64,000 nucleotides of DNA from Acanthopleura granulata (Eukaryota > Mollusca > Polyplacophora > Chitonida > Chitonidae): NCBI GenBank assembly GCA_016165875.1, contig JABBOT010000080.1, forward strand, positions 12,878,337 to 12,942,336, in the 5' to 3' direction. The notes below the pieces were generated by a model. That model searched no databases. It was not told the origin of the DNA and saw nothing but the letters and a program-made list of their open reading frames with translations. Positions 1 through 10,589 of this stretch are shown here, one piece after another. The translations under genes were made by a program, and so were the position numbers. How positions within the stretch are numbered: position 1 is the stretch's first letter; every line of letters starts with the position of its first letter.

Positions 1-1060
1 GTCCATTTTTACTAAGAGTGTATGACCTAGTATTGTATTCCGACCAAAATTATTCTGGTGGATTAATCTCCGGGACCTGAGCACATAAAAGTACGATTGC
101 GTGGACAAATATGATACTCCCGAATAGTTTTCAACTTTCTAAGTTGATATCAAATGTGCGCAAATAAGTTTGATTCACCTAATCATATGTTTGTTACAGA
201 AAAACGCCTTAATCTGCCGAAATATGCTTTTGACCATACTTTAAATAAAATAATAAATGTGAATCACCACACTCGAGTTTTACACGCGCACCTTCGACGG
301 AAGTTACAGCTTTGATTTGTGTAAGTTTTTCAAATTTTACCAATGCCCCACCTTGGGACCATTCCCCCCCTAGCTGTAAGGTGTATAATGTCTCTATTTG
401 CAACAAAAAAAAAAACACGAAAATGCCCCCCGGATGTATGAAATACTGTATATCAGCGTCCAATGTCACTACTCAGAGTAAGAATTTGTCCGGCTCTTAT
501 ACATAACTAACACAAACGGAACTGAGATTTAAATCCCTATGCATTTGATCAGTATTCCAATCTATTTTTGTTATCAACAACAGTTAAATGTAGTTGAAAA
601 ACAAGGATGACGAAGTATATCAGATTTACTCGTGACAAAGTATTACACATGTTACAACATTCATTTCCGTTTGCACGGTGGTCATTGTTGATCCTATCTT
701 TCGTTAACATGTAGAGCCTGTGCATTTATCGTACTGTCAATCTGTGTTATAGAGAATCAGTCGACACCATAGCTTGATAACAGTAGTGTGATTAGCTTAA
801 AGTCAAACATATACCGCGAGATAACATGAGTTTTGTTCTCCGAATTCTGTTGTTGCTACAAAAGCCGCTATCATGTTCACTCTCCTTAACGAACTCATTT
901 GCATTGTTCTTCGATCTTAGTGCAAATAACAAAGCGGTTGCAGTCTTTCTACAAATTCTACCTCCAATGACTTGGACTACGTAGTACCGTACACAGACAC
1001 TGTGTTCTTACAAATAATATACATAGCGGAGCAGTTATGTTTCTAACCAATACGGGATGC

Positions 1061-1314
1061 ATATATTTATTTATTTGATTGATGTTTTAGGCCGTGCTCA
1101 AGAATATTTTACTTATACGACGGCGGACAGCACTATGGTGGAAGGAAACCAAACAGAGCCCGGTGGAAACTTACGACCAGATGCACGTTGCTGGCAGGCC
1201 GTCCCACGTACTGCCGGAGAGGAAGCCAGCATGAGCTTTACTTGAACTCACGGAGACCGCACTGGTTGCAGGTTCTCGGGTCATTACACTGCGCTAGCGC
1301 GCTAACCAACTAGA
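1061..1314 (-). mobile_element. tRNA-derived SINE, near full length
   Basis: Reads in reverse: the A+T run and the tail (complement of GTATAAGTGAAATATTCTTG, degenerate) are at the left and the tRNA-like head at the right near 1312. The internal blocks 'atggtggaaggaaacc', 'gccggagaggaagccagcatgag' (complement) and 'gcgctagcgcgctaacc' match the other copies. It is absent from the equivalent place in copy 2 of the duplication, so it was inserted after duplication or lost from copy 2. Confidence 0.85.
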
Positions 1315-1332
1315 TTTTGTTTCAATCAACAA

Positions 1333-1475
1333 TTTTTATTGATTTTATTTAATTCATTGAAGTTTTACTCCGCACTCAAGAGCTTTTCATTTACACAACG
1401 ACAGCCAGCTTTATGGTGGGAGGAAACAAGGCAAAGTCCAGGGGAAACCTATGCCCATTCGCAGGTTACTGAATC
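1333..1475 (-). mobile_element. SINE fragment, tail half
   Basis: A second, more diverged SINE lies directly next to the first in the same orientation. Only the tail and body (tail-like ACTCAAGAGCTTTTCATTTA and 'atggtgggaggaaac') are present. The tRNA-like head is missing. Confidence 0.7.
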
Positions 1476-2628
1476 AAAATTATGTAAACATCGCCCTGTG
1501 ATGTACGTACAGTGTCAACCAGGTTTCATCTTTAAGTCAGCCTTCCAGTGCAGCGAGGCATTATTAGGTATTAAGAGGCCATAGTAGAGTATAACGCCAT
1601 GCGAGCAATCTTTCAGCCAGACCGTAACTGTAGATGTATCTTGTATAGATTGTGCTTTGCGGCGTCGAAGTCCTTTGACAGGCATAATATCCGATCTGTT
1701 TATGGAAATCACAAAGCTTCACAAAATGGATTCTTAACCCTTCTGCGGATATCATTCTTTGGCTTAAGGTAATTACTCCCTGTGACTCTAAGCTTTCACT
1801 CAAACCAATCATCCGCGATTACACCAATGAGTAACACTGACAACTCCACGGCAAACGAAGAGCTTTGCAGCCTACAAGCCTTTGAGGTGTATGGTAATTG
1901 AATGCTTCTCCAAGTCGTTCGCGTGACCGGCGTTGTTTGCAAGCTGTGCTAATGTTGGAAAAGTGTTTCCTCCAGTAGCCTTGTATTTGTTCAGAGAATA
2001 CTTACACCCGTTGTCATCCCTCGGGAAGGCACCAGTGGACATGGCTGTCGGAAGAGGAGACCATTTCCAGATCAGGCGATGGCGCTCACCTTCCCAAATG
2101 TCGGTCGTCCCAGCAAACCATGCAGAAGACTTGGGCCAACACTGACAGAAATACTAATATCCCCAGAAAACTGCACTTACTATACATATCACTTTACAGG
2201 TATGGGTTATTAGGATAACACAGAAAGAGGACAGAAGGACGTTTTGTATGTTGGAAAAAATGGTTTTCTGCTTAAGCAATTTCACATTCTTCGCACACGG
2301 ATAATAGCCACATACAGGAAGGCTCACGGCATTTAGGGCAGTATGTCTCCTTGACAGTCTTGACGAGACAGTAGTAACAGACTCCCATGCTTCTCTTAAG
2401 ACAGGTACAAAACCAATCTAATCACAGGTCACCACAGGTTTGGCATTGGGTTATCTCACATAGCATAAACCGTCGATAAATTAAAAGCTGCTGCGGCTTT
2501 CCGGGGCTGACGGAGCTAAGGGGAAATGGATTTTCCAAGCGGGATAAAACAAGCAATCACACAATCCTGCGATATTTTTAGCTTTATATGCAAGTGGCAA
2601 AACACTTGTCCGTGGCGTAATTATACAG

Positions 2629-2777
2629 TGATCCATCCACCTAATTATGTCAGCAGGGTTGTCAAGTGCCTGACGAAGGTCGATTGGTTTTCTCCGAGTA
2701 CCCCCGCTTCCTGCCCTGCCTGTGTATAAGTGAGAAAGCTTTTTTAGTACGGCGTTTAAACGCTAATAAAATAAATA
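2629..2777 (+). mobile_element. Old SINE-like element in duplication copy 1
   Basis: Ends with GTGTATAAGTGAGAAAGC, GTACGGCGTTTAAACGC and AATAAAATAAATA, a diverged form of the molluscan SINE tail. It is preceded by a C-rich body (TTTTCTCCGAGTACCCCC). The same element sits at the equivalent position in copy 2 (18,113-18,253), so it predates the duplication. Confidence 0.65.
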
Positions 2778-3300
2778 GCAAACCTCATTACAGCTTGGGG
2801 TTTGAGATTGTATTAACGACAGTCTTCCCTGAAGGTCAGTCTGAAATACGTGTACCGGGGACAGCATTCAAACCACAATTCTCAGGGAGATCTAACAACG
2901 TCACTTTAATAAGAAAAAATAAATCCCAAAAGTCCCAGTCCACAAAGTACTTACAGGAATGGTCCACGGCTAGAGAAGAGGAAAACAGAAGTGGTACAAA
3001 ACCCGAAAAAACTTACAATCATCCGCCATGCCTTATCGAGTTCCACAGTTCCTAGGGGATAGAAGTTCAAGCTGTTCACCCAATGATACGTAACTTGCCA
3101 TCACAATAATCTGTGATTAAATTTAGAAACTTCTTACCACCAATAAGGAAGCATACAGTACTTTTCCTGAACACAGAGGGTGACATGTTCTATATATTCT
3201 TGTACAGATTTATTTGAGTGTAATGTTAAAAAAAAGAATTTGAACCTTGATGACCATTTAATTGCCAGTTAAAATTATGCATACGCTATCACAGAGACCG

Positions 3301-3336
3301 TATGTGTTTATGTATGTATGCATACATAAACACATA
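3301..3336. repeat. Perfect inverted repeat, 16-bp arms
   Basis: TATGTGTTTATGTATG at 3301-3316 is exactly complementary to 3321-3336, with a 4-base loop TATG. The equivalent place in copy 2 (about 18,735-18,750) keeps only a short GTAT run. A stable hairpin could form, but no function is implied. Confidence 0.85.
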
Positions 3337-3989
3337 AACGTATGTATACATGCTTAGGCTTTTACGTCATGGTTTGCAATTTTACAATCATATGACGACT
3401 AGAAGTACTTAGTGCGTATACATACTGAGCCTCAGAGCGAGTCCACTTCACCAAGTGGTGCCGGGAGTTAGACACCATGTCGATGAAAGCAGACATGACA
3501 CTTCACTCAGTCTCATTATACTGACACCGGGTTGACCAGACCTTATTATCTTGATCTAACCTCGCGTGCTGAGCGCCAAACGAGACAGGAACAATTACCA
3601 TTCTTAAAATTTTGGGTTTGCCCCCAGCCGGGATACGCCACGAATCTCCAGCGCAGACACAGTGTAAATATTGCAGCGTAACATATTTAGGAAACTGAGA
3701 CAGAACATATATATTAGTTCTATATCCTCTGAAAATATACCATTCATTTTACCGCTAAATTGGAAATAGTAATCATTTTGTGCAATTCGGTTGTAAAAAA
3801 AGGGTACCCACGTCTTTTCACAGTTATAATATATGCTGTGGTAACGTACCAAGAAAAAAGCACCTGTTCTTGTGCTGAATAGCTACCATGTCCCAAGAGG
3901 GTCCGTGTTGGTCGCGGGCTCTTACAATCGGGCAATCTGCTATAAACAGGTAATAGCCAATGTGATTTTTGGAAGAAAATCCAACCGTA

Positions 3990-4950
3990 AGGGCACGACT
4001 ATCAGAGAGTTAAAATGGTAAATAAATGCCTTGTTCAACTCTCAGACAGCGATAGGCCTTACACAAAATCAAACGAAGACACACGAAGATGCTAGACTAA
4101 GTTCAATACATATATTTGAACAAAATAGACAAATAGTACAACTGACAAGAAAATACAAAACAATACAGATAATTACAAACATATATGGTTTCTGGTGACA
4201 GCGTCCAAATCCGGATGGAATATTCCAGCCTCCACAGACGAGATAGTCCACGTAAATGTAGAATTCACAGTCCTTGGGAATTCTGGAACCCAAGGATGAC
4301 AGTCCTGTAGTGACGAACAGCAGTGGGCGTGGTTCGCCAACGCTGGTTTTAATATTCAACTCTCAGGCCAGGTGTAACTATCCACGGCGGACGGGTTGAC
4401 AATAGTGTCCTTGATGCAGAACTGGCGGTGCATGTGTCAATCATCGGAAATATAAGTCACTTTCAGGGCAAACTGGGATGAAATGTACAATGAGGCAATG
4501 ATCGATAGAAACTCTACATGAACATCTCAGGAAAATTGCAAGTAGTGAAACACAAGCTCACATAGTGCCACGTACTGAGAATGGGAGTACAAATTGACAT
4601 GTCGAATGGCTTGAAAGAGGATACCTCCAAATCCCACAAAATCCGTCTAAGTGGACGAGAGTAAATATGGCCGCTTTCAAGTGCACTTGATTATAAGCCT
4701 GTGAGCTTTACAACTTAGTCGCTCATATTTTTAGACTAACGTAAAGAAAATCCTGGATGGTTTGTTCGTAAACATGTTTACAATATGGGCACAGCTTTCC
4801 AGAATGCACTCTTTATGTACAGTGACACGAAAGTGAAAAACGCAGCGGTCTCGAGAACACACAACTGAATTCCAGCGCAGGCTATCGTGTACACAAAGGA
4901 AAAAATGTAGGTCAGAGACTGACCCGGGCACCTTTGAGACAAATACAAAA
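3990..4950 (+). repeat. Dispersed repeat, copy 1, with SEA-like reading frame
   Basis: Aligns with 56,511-57,345. It starts just where copy 1 of the large duplication stops matching copy 2. On the + strand one frame is shared with the other copy, as QT..LTQ.QTK.HEDA and IFEQNRQI (4041-4137), then WNIPAS...VHVN.E.TVLG (4215-4285), then EQQWA...GFNIQ and WRCM, then VTFRANWDEMY with a DR.S motif (4447-4515). The last part resembles the start of a SEA domain. Several stops and a frameshift break it. The minus strand is also open for 96 codons (4069-4359) and is about equally conserved, so the coding strand is not proven. Confidence 0.6.
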
Positions 4951-5031
4951 AAAAACAAATTTGTTTCGTATCGGAAGCGGGCTGAATTTATATCCCCACG
5001 CCAGGCCTTAAAGACGTCACCTAATACCACA

Positions 5032-5190
5032 AGTGTCTATATCAACGAGGACGTAACAGCTGCAAGATACAAACTGTTTAAAAAAGTACTACAGCTCAGG
5101 AAAGTGGGTAAAGTGTTCTCTGTGTGGACATACGATGGCAACATATTCTCTCGCGTACGGGAAAATGGCGAAAGGAAACAAGTACTGTAG
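5032..5190 (+). pseudogene. LINE ORF1 C-terminal domain fragment
   Basis: An open frame of 52 residues ends at the TAG at 5188. It reads INEDVTAARYKLF, then LRKVGKVFSVWT, then YDGNIFSRV and a KQV end. The pattern INE.LT..R..LF, a lysine/arginine helix, GK..S.WT.DG.IF and basic end is the short RNA-binding-like domain I know from ORF1 proteins of invertebrate LINEs, a fold shared with the baculovirus FP-protein family. Upstream in frame is FISPRQALKTSPNTTS, with no further recognisable domain. It lies 0.9 kb before the ORF2 remains on the same strand, which suggests one 5'-damaged element. It could also be a separate host copy of the domain. Confidence 0.6.
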
Positions 5191-5430
5191 GAGTGCGACC
5201 TAGATTTGCTGTAGGAAATATAAGGCTCAGCGAGTACCAAGGCGTGAATGTGCTTGTGCATTGACACCCTAATATAATTTCCTCATTCTGATGTAAGACT
5301 AATTCCACAGGCTTTCTCGCCTTATATGTCCACCACAAGCTTTATGGAAGTGCGACCCCGATTTGCTGTAGCCTGTAAGCTCAACAGATGGCAATATGTC
5401 AATGTGTTTGTGCAGTGCCAAGCGATTACG
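5189..5430. repeat. Two direct copies of a ~75-bp segment
   Basis: GATTTGCTGTAG occurs at about 5200 and 5360 within longer matching stretches (5189-5265 and 5345-5420), about 157 bp apart. The intervening DNA is not recognised. It may be untranslated sequence of the LINE or tandem duplication after insertion. Confidence 0.55.
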
Positions 5431-6090
5431 TAATTTTTCCTCAACATGGAAACTCTTTTCTCCCGCGTTTTCTGGCATCGATTAGTGCCATCTGTCACAT
5501 GCAAATTACAGTAAGGATGTACAACCACATGGTTTGATCTAATCAGTGTGACTTGAGGCCAAATGTTCTTTGAAAGTTAACAAGGACAAGCCTTATTCAG
5601 TAGAAGCGTATCTGTTTTTATACGGCTGACGTCCGCTCACTCGGACTAACCTCACCACCTTTTAGGCTAGATACTTATGAAATTTTCTTACATTGAAATG
5701 ATTAAACAGGGTGGTTCTTCATTTTTCTTTTTGTATATATGTATGCTGATGTGTATAATTATGTATATAGGTATGCACATGTATGTGTGTGCATGCATAC
5801 CGATGGAACTACAGAAGCACCAATCCCAATGGTGGCATTCAATGGGACAGTTGTAACTCTATTTAACTCTGTTTTATAATTAATGCACAGTTATACACTT
5901 TTTTATAAGTTTACACAATTAACTATTTACTGCATTTATGTTGTAACTAGTGTTTTTGGAGCTCCAACGGCAAGGAGAAAACTTAGGTACGCGGTAATCC
6001 CTTCTAGAAAGATCAATAAATGTCTAGATTATGGGTAATGATCTGCAGAGTTACCGCGTAGCTATTGGTACGTTTGGTCACAGGTTTGTA
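5431..6090. other. No recognised feature
   Basis: AT-rich sequence between the ORF1 fragment and the ORF2 remains. It holds an alternating TATG/TGCA stretch at about 5735-5805 and no convincing frame. It may be degenerate LINE sequence. Confidence 0.4.
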
Positions 6091-6146
6091 AGAAAAAGAT
6101 TTAAGAACTCAAATTTAAGATTTCTGGTAATTGATACCCTCTTAAT

Positions 6147-8880
6147 GTGTTGAAAAATAGTTTAAAAATTGATACACTATTGGGAGTCATTTATCGACCC
6201 TCCAATACTCCTGTTGCCATGTGGCAAGAAATTCCAGATAGCATTGAAAAGGCATATGACCAGAATGTTACAAAAAATATAGCCGTGATGGGAGACCTAA
6301 ATGACGACCATCTAAATCCAACTAATCATCATCTCAAGGATATATACACAAGTCATATACATGGAATCTATTCCAAATTTATCAGCGACCACTGTCCTGT
6401 GTGCGTAAACTTTAGTTTATTTTACCCAAAAAATGTTAAATTTAAACGACTAATATGGAATTACGAAGAAGCAACTGAAACAAGCATAGAGATTTGTTAA
6501 AAACGTGTGATTGGTCCAATTTAAATGAAACTTCTGATGTGGATGAATGGTGCTGTACAATCACAAAAATATTATTGCCTCTACTAAAAACTCCATTCCA
6601 AACAAGGTGGTTGTAATTAACACTCGTGATAAACCGTGGATAACCACTGAGATAAAACAGCATATGAGAATTCGTGAAAAATTGTACAGGTGTAGCAGAA
6701 AAAGTACTTTGGAAATGGATTACACTGCATACAGAAAACAAAGAAATTGCGTTACTAAATTAATTAGACAAGCTAGAGATAACCATAAACTAAAATCATT
6801 AATGAAATAACCACAAATAATGTTAATAATAAAGAATGGTAGAAAATCGCTAAATCATTCCTTAAATTGTCAAACTCATGTTTTTCTGATATTCCACCGC
6901 TTTTTGACGGCACCCTTTATAAATATGATACAAACGCGAAGGCTAATATGCTAAATACTTACTTTAGCGCTATTAGCAGCCTCCAAGACAGTGATTGACA
7001 ATACCCATTCTACCAATTTTTAGAGATGAGCTTCTTACTTCTTTAGAAATACATGAAAATGATGTCCACCTTGAATTGAATAGCCTTGACACAACCAAAG
7101 CCATTGGCCCGAACGGAATAAGTCCAAAAGTGCTTCAGCGATCTTCAAACATTCTAGCTCCAATCTTAACCAAGTTTTTTAACTATTCGCTAAAAAAGAT
7201 AATATACCCATCTGCTTGGAAAATAGCTAATATTAACCCTATTTTTAAATCTGATGATCGTCATAGGCCAGAAAATTACAGACCCATTTCTCTTTTATGT
7301 TGTGTGAGCAAAATATTTGAAAAAGTTATTTTTGCAAAATTATACGATTTTCTAAAGAAGTCGATATCTAAGAAACAATAGGGCTTTCTTCCAAATAGAT
7401 CAACAATTCTCCAACTTCTCGACATGTATGTTGACATAGCTAAAGCACTTGACGAAGGTAAGGAAATATTTTTTATATTTTTTTGATATTTCAAAAGCAT
7501 TTGACCGGCTTTGGCATAAGAGATTAATAGCCAAAAAGAAAAAAGTTTGGGGATTAATGGTGGTCTTCTTGAATGGTTCAAAAGTTACTTGAATAATAGA
7601 AAACAGAATTGTTGCTGGTGAATATGATACCGAGACGACTAATGCTGGTATACCACAAGGTTCTGTACTTGGACCCTTGTTATTTTTACTGCTTATTAAT
7701 GACCTACCTATACATATTGTAAACAGCGTCAAACTCTTCGCTGACGACACTAGTTTATATGTTGTGTCAGATAATTGTCTTCAGGTGCAGTCCATAAAAC
7801 ATTGTTGAAAGATATATCTAATATTAAATCGTGGGCATCCACTTGATTGGTAAATTTTTTATTCTAATAAAACTAAATCCCTGCTTGTGTCTAGACGTAG
7901 AACGCTATCGCGCCTTCAGCTCACGTTCCAAAGTGCAGCTATCCAGTCGTGCCAAACACATAAGCATCTTGGCATTATTTTGAATACTCAAGCTACTTGG
8001 AACAATCATACTGATAACCTTGTTCAAGCAGCGAATAAAACATTATCTCTTCTCAGAGGATTGAAATATATATTGAACAGGAAAACGCTGTCTATAATGT
8101 ACACGAGCTTTATTAGACCATGTTTAGAATATGCAGATGTAGTATGGGACAATCTAACCGAGTATAATATAAACAGGCTGGACAAAATTCCAAAAGAATG
8201 CATTCGAATAATTACTGGGCTGACAGTTAGTACCTCTACTAATTTGCTGTAGCGAGAATCTGGATTTCTTCCTCTTCTTAAACGAAGATGCATACATCGT
8301 TTGGTTTATCTACATAACATTGTCCACAACCTTGGTATTCACACTTTATTAGACCATATTCCCCCCCAGAACAGTAGATCGTAACCCGTACTCTGTAAGA
8401 TTGCCAAAACGGTTAACCTCTGTACATTGTAGAACAGAGCATTTTAAGAAAACGTTTCTACCTACCACCATCAATGACTTGAATAACCTACCAAAAAGTA
8501 TTAAGACCCTGATGTCGTCTGAAGAATTTAAAGCTAAGTTAAATAACACGTTCAGTATAACAAACATACCCTGCTGGTACTTTGTAGGAAACAGATTATG
8601 TAATGTATTATTAACCCGGCTTAGTAATGGTGTTAGTAGTTTAAATGGCTATATTTTAATAACCATTTGACGGACCGACCTAACCGTAAATGCGGATATC
8701 TGGGGATATGAGTCTGCAGAACATTACCTAATTCATTGTCAGTGCTATAAAGAACATCCTCGTACAATGTATAATAATATAAGAACGTTGAGTCATAAAA
8801 GAGAGATCACTGCTGTCCTACTTCTCTATGGTAATGAGAACTTAAATAATTTTTTAAATATTTCCATTACAGAACGTGTG
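6147..8880 (+). pseudogene. LINE ORF2 (endonuclease + reverse transcriptase), broken
   Basis: Endonuclease remains at 6147-6500 show GVIYRP, VMGDLNDD and SDHCPV, with the middle of the domain deleted. A linker follows at 6547-6810 (DKPWITTEIK). The reverse transcriptase runs from about 6995 to 7780. It reads AIGPNGISPKVL, then YRPISLLCCVSKIFEKV, then [30 protein letters not shown], and the catalytic FADDTSLY at about 7737. A thumb-like region (7887-8252) has HLGIILN and SFIRPCLEYADVVWD. The C-terminus (8401-8880) ends with a cysteine/histidine motif of the form C.CG....ESAEHYL.HC. At least five frameshifts or stops separate these pieces, and the N-terminus of the endonuclease is missing. The motif order (endonuclease first, C-terminal Cys/His tail) fits the Jockey/CR1/L2 group. 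The clade cannot be fixed by eye. This copy is not functional. Confidence 0.9.
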
Positions 8881-8935
8881 TAAATTCATCAATAATACAA
8901 AACGGTTTATATAATTGATAACTGTACGTTTATGT

Positions 8936-8974
8936 ATGTGCGCGCGTATACATGTGTATGTATCTGTGTGTGTG

Positions 8975-9005
<31 letters not shown>

Positions 9006-9036
9006 GTATATGTATATGCACGAATACGAATATAAT
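8936..9036. repeat. TG/TA microsatellite
   Basis: Alternating purine-pyrimidine run of TG, TATG and TA units, with the purest (TA)n at about 8983-9004. It lies in the 3' untranslated part of the LINE. Confidence 0.9.
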
Positions 9037-9429
9037 ACATATGCATGTGCACGCATGAATATTGAATTATTGTTACTTATTGTTACTATTAATCACACAG
9101 ATGTAAATAATACAAATTTGTGCTATACTTGTATATTCAATTAGTTTGTACTAATTATTTGTACCTGTACCATTATTCTTTTGAATGACATCCTTCTCCT
9201 TGCAGCTCCGTTAGAACCCATATTTTTGTTCAGATGTATCTATTACTCTTTCTCTGTACATAATCCTGCATATAACAATTTTACTACTCTCAACAAATAT
9301 GTAAAACTACCATCTTATAAAGTTATATCTGTATGAAAACGGAGCAAAAATATATGCGTAAAGCTTAACTTTGTTCCGTATCTAAATAAAGCATGTTTAA
9401 ACCAAAAAATATACTACAATATCTTAAAG

Positions 9430-10040
9430 ACTGTTCGTAAAACCGACCTTCTACCAGATAGATGAGAAGAGCATCACTTTTACAAATGAGGCCTCAGGGA
9501 ATGTCTTTTAGTCAAGTGGAACAAAAATTTGATTCCTGGATCATGAAACCATGACCTCTTTCTTCGAATCAAATGAAAGGGATCCATGATATCTTGTTAA
9601 AGAAATGCGTAAAAGAATGTTTGACATGCGTCATACTTGTCGATCCTAGGCGTCAAAATCGACATTGGCATATTGGCTGTCAACCCAATTTTGCATTCTA
9701 GATCAATAATCGCAAGACCAGTTTCCAAAACGACAAATAAATACAAACCACCAAAGAACTAAGAAAATTAATAAAATATAAAATTTATTACGGCTTCAGG
9801 AAAAGAGAAGCTGTCAACAGTTTTCAGTGATGAAGAGAGGGCGTAATAAATGTTCTATGCTCATGAGCAAAAAGCATTATGTCATCAGCCATCTCGTTCA
9901 CACCATGGACACAAGGAAGGAGGAAGGGGGGTCTTGAAAGTTTCTTGTTCCAGAGGCGTTAAAAAGTTATCAAGGATTATACATAAATGTTGTAATTGGT
10001 GTTATATATATATATATATATATCTGTTCCTTTCTTTTTA
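9430..10040 (+). repeat. Diverged segmental duplication, copy 1 (right part)
   Basis: Aligns with 19,385-20,350. Shared text includes ATGAGGCCTCAGGGAATGTC (9486 and 19,437) and TGGATCATGAAA. In the frame that is open in copy 2 (19,373-19,573), copy 1 reads TFYQIDEKSITFTNEAS and then has stops, so it is further decayed. A later shared block covers ATTATGTCATCAGCC (9888) and the AT-rich end around 9990-10,040. Confidence 0.75.
10003..10023. repeat. (TA)n microsatellite
   Basis: About ten TA units. The equivalent place in copy 2 (about 20,330) has only TTATGGCATAT. Confidence 0.9.
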
Positions 10041-10589
10041 ACAACTATTTCCTTCTCTTGTCCTTTTGATTGGACTGTAACTTCTTTTTGTCACACGCGA
10101 ATTTGAAAGCGCTAATGATACCCTACTGACCAATCCACTGGAGTCTCATTCTAACTTCAACTGAGAATGCTACATTAGCTTGTTAAGGCGCCAGTTTTTT
10201 GCTGCGACCTTTGTTTTATTTAAACTCTGCTTTACGTGAAACTCATCGAGTGCATCATTCATTAATACAGGTTAAGTCAATTTATTTTGGTATTCATTTC
10301 AAAGGAGCACAGCTTTCACCAGTTGGACTCAATGTATCTCGATATTCCAGAGATGGGACAGTTTTGATCTATCTAAGTGTTTGGCGATCTCGACGTGATA
10401 TTTCGCCTTGTATGAAATCTGGCCAGGTCTCGAAGAGAAGTTGTTGTAATTTGTTCAGCGTAAGGTAAAAGAAAATTATAGAGAATGTATCTTGTATTTT
10501 CTTCTCATGATTAAGAACATTATACTATTAAAGTTTATCTGGCTAGATATATATTTGTTTCTTTCTGTTTACACCATATTCACTTATAT

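Larger units (their letters stand above)
1..3990 (+). repeat. Diverged segmental duplication, copy 1 (left part)
   Basis: This stretch aligns by eye with about 13,760-19,385 in the same orientation. Matching blocks are 1-950 with 13,760-15,022, 1620-2400 with 15,240-15,930, 2400-3060 with 17,861-18,500, and 3060-3990 with 18,500-19,385. Shared landmarks include GATTGCGTGGACAAATATGA (91-110 and 13,812-13,831) and the region around 3840-3960. Divergence is substantial, with many indels. Copy 1 lacks the sequence equivalent to about 14,115-14,395, which holds most of the Ig-like remnant of copy 2, and carries two extra SINEs at 1.06-1.48 kb. The segment starts before the window, so its own upstream signal-peptide exon, if any, is not visible. 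Confidence 0.8.
5030..9425 (+). mobile_element. Degenerate non-LTR retrotransposon (LINE)
   Basis: The probable extent runs from the ORF1 fragment to an AT-rich 3' untranslated region ending near 9400 with CTAAATAAAGC, a polyadenylation-like signal. The sequence that follows from about 9430 (CCGACCTTCTACCAG) matches 19,391 onward, which in copy 2 directly continues the block equivalent to 3990. The 3' end of the insertion is therefore well located. The 5' end is unclear because the repeat at 3990-4950 lies in the same interval. Confidence 0.75.

Noticed and set aside
209..469. Minus-strand 86-codon ORF containing VEGARVKLEC, which looks like an Ig B strand
   Set aside because: The Ig-like signals in the duplicate (acceptor, strand order, ETAVYYC) are on the + strand. 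The matching minus-strand stretch in copy 2 has indels and no continuing domain, so this is a coincidence of the reverse reading.
7276..7750. Two minus-strand ORFs of over 100 codons
   Set aside because: They are the reverse readings of the LINE reverse transcriptase, whose motifs are on the + strand.
8024..8293. Minus-strand 89-codon ORF
   Set aside because: Reverse reading of the C-terminal part of the LINE ORF2.
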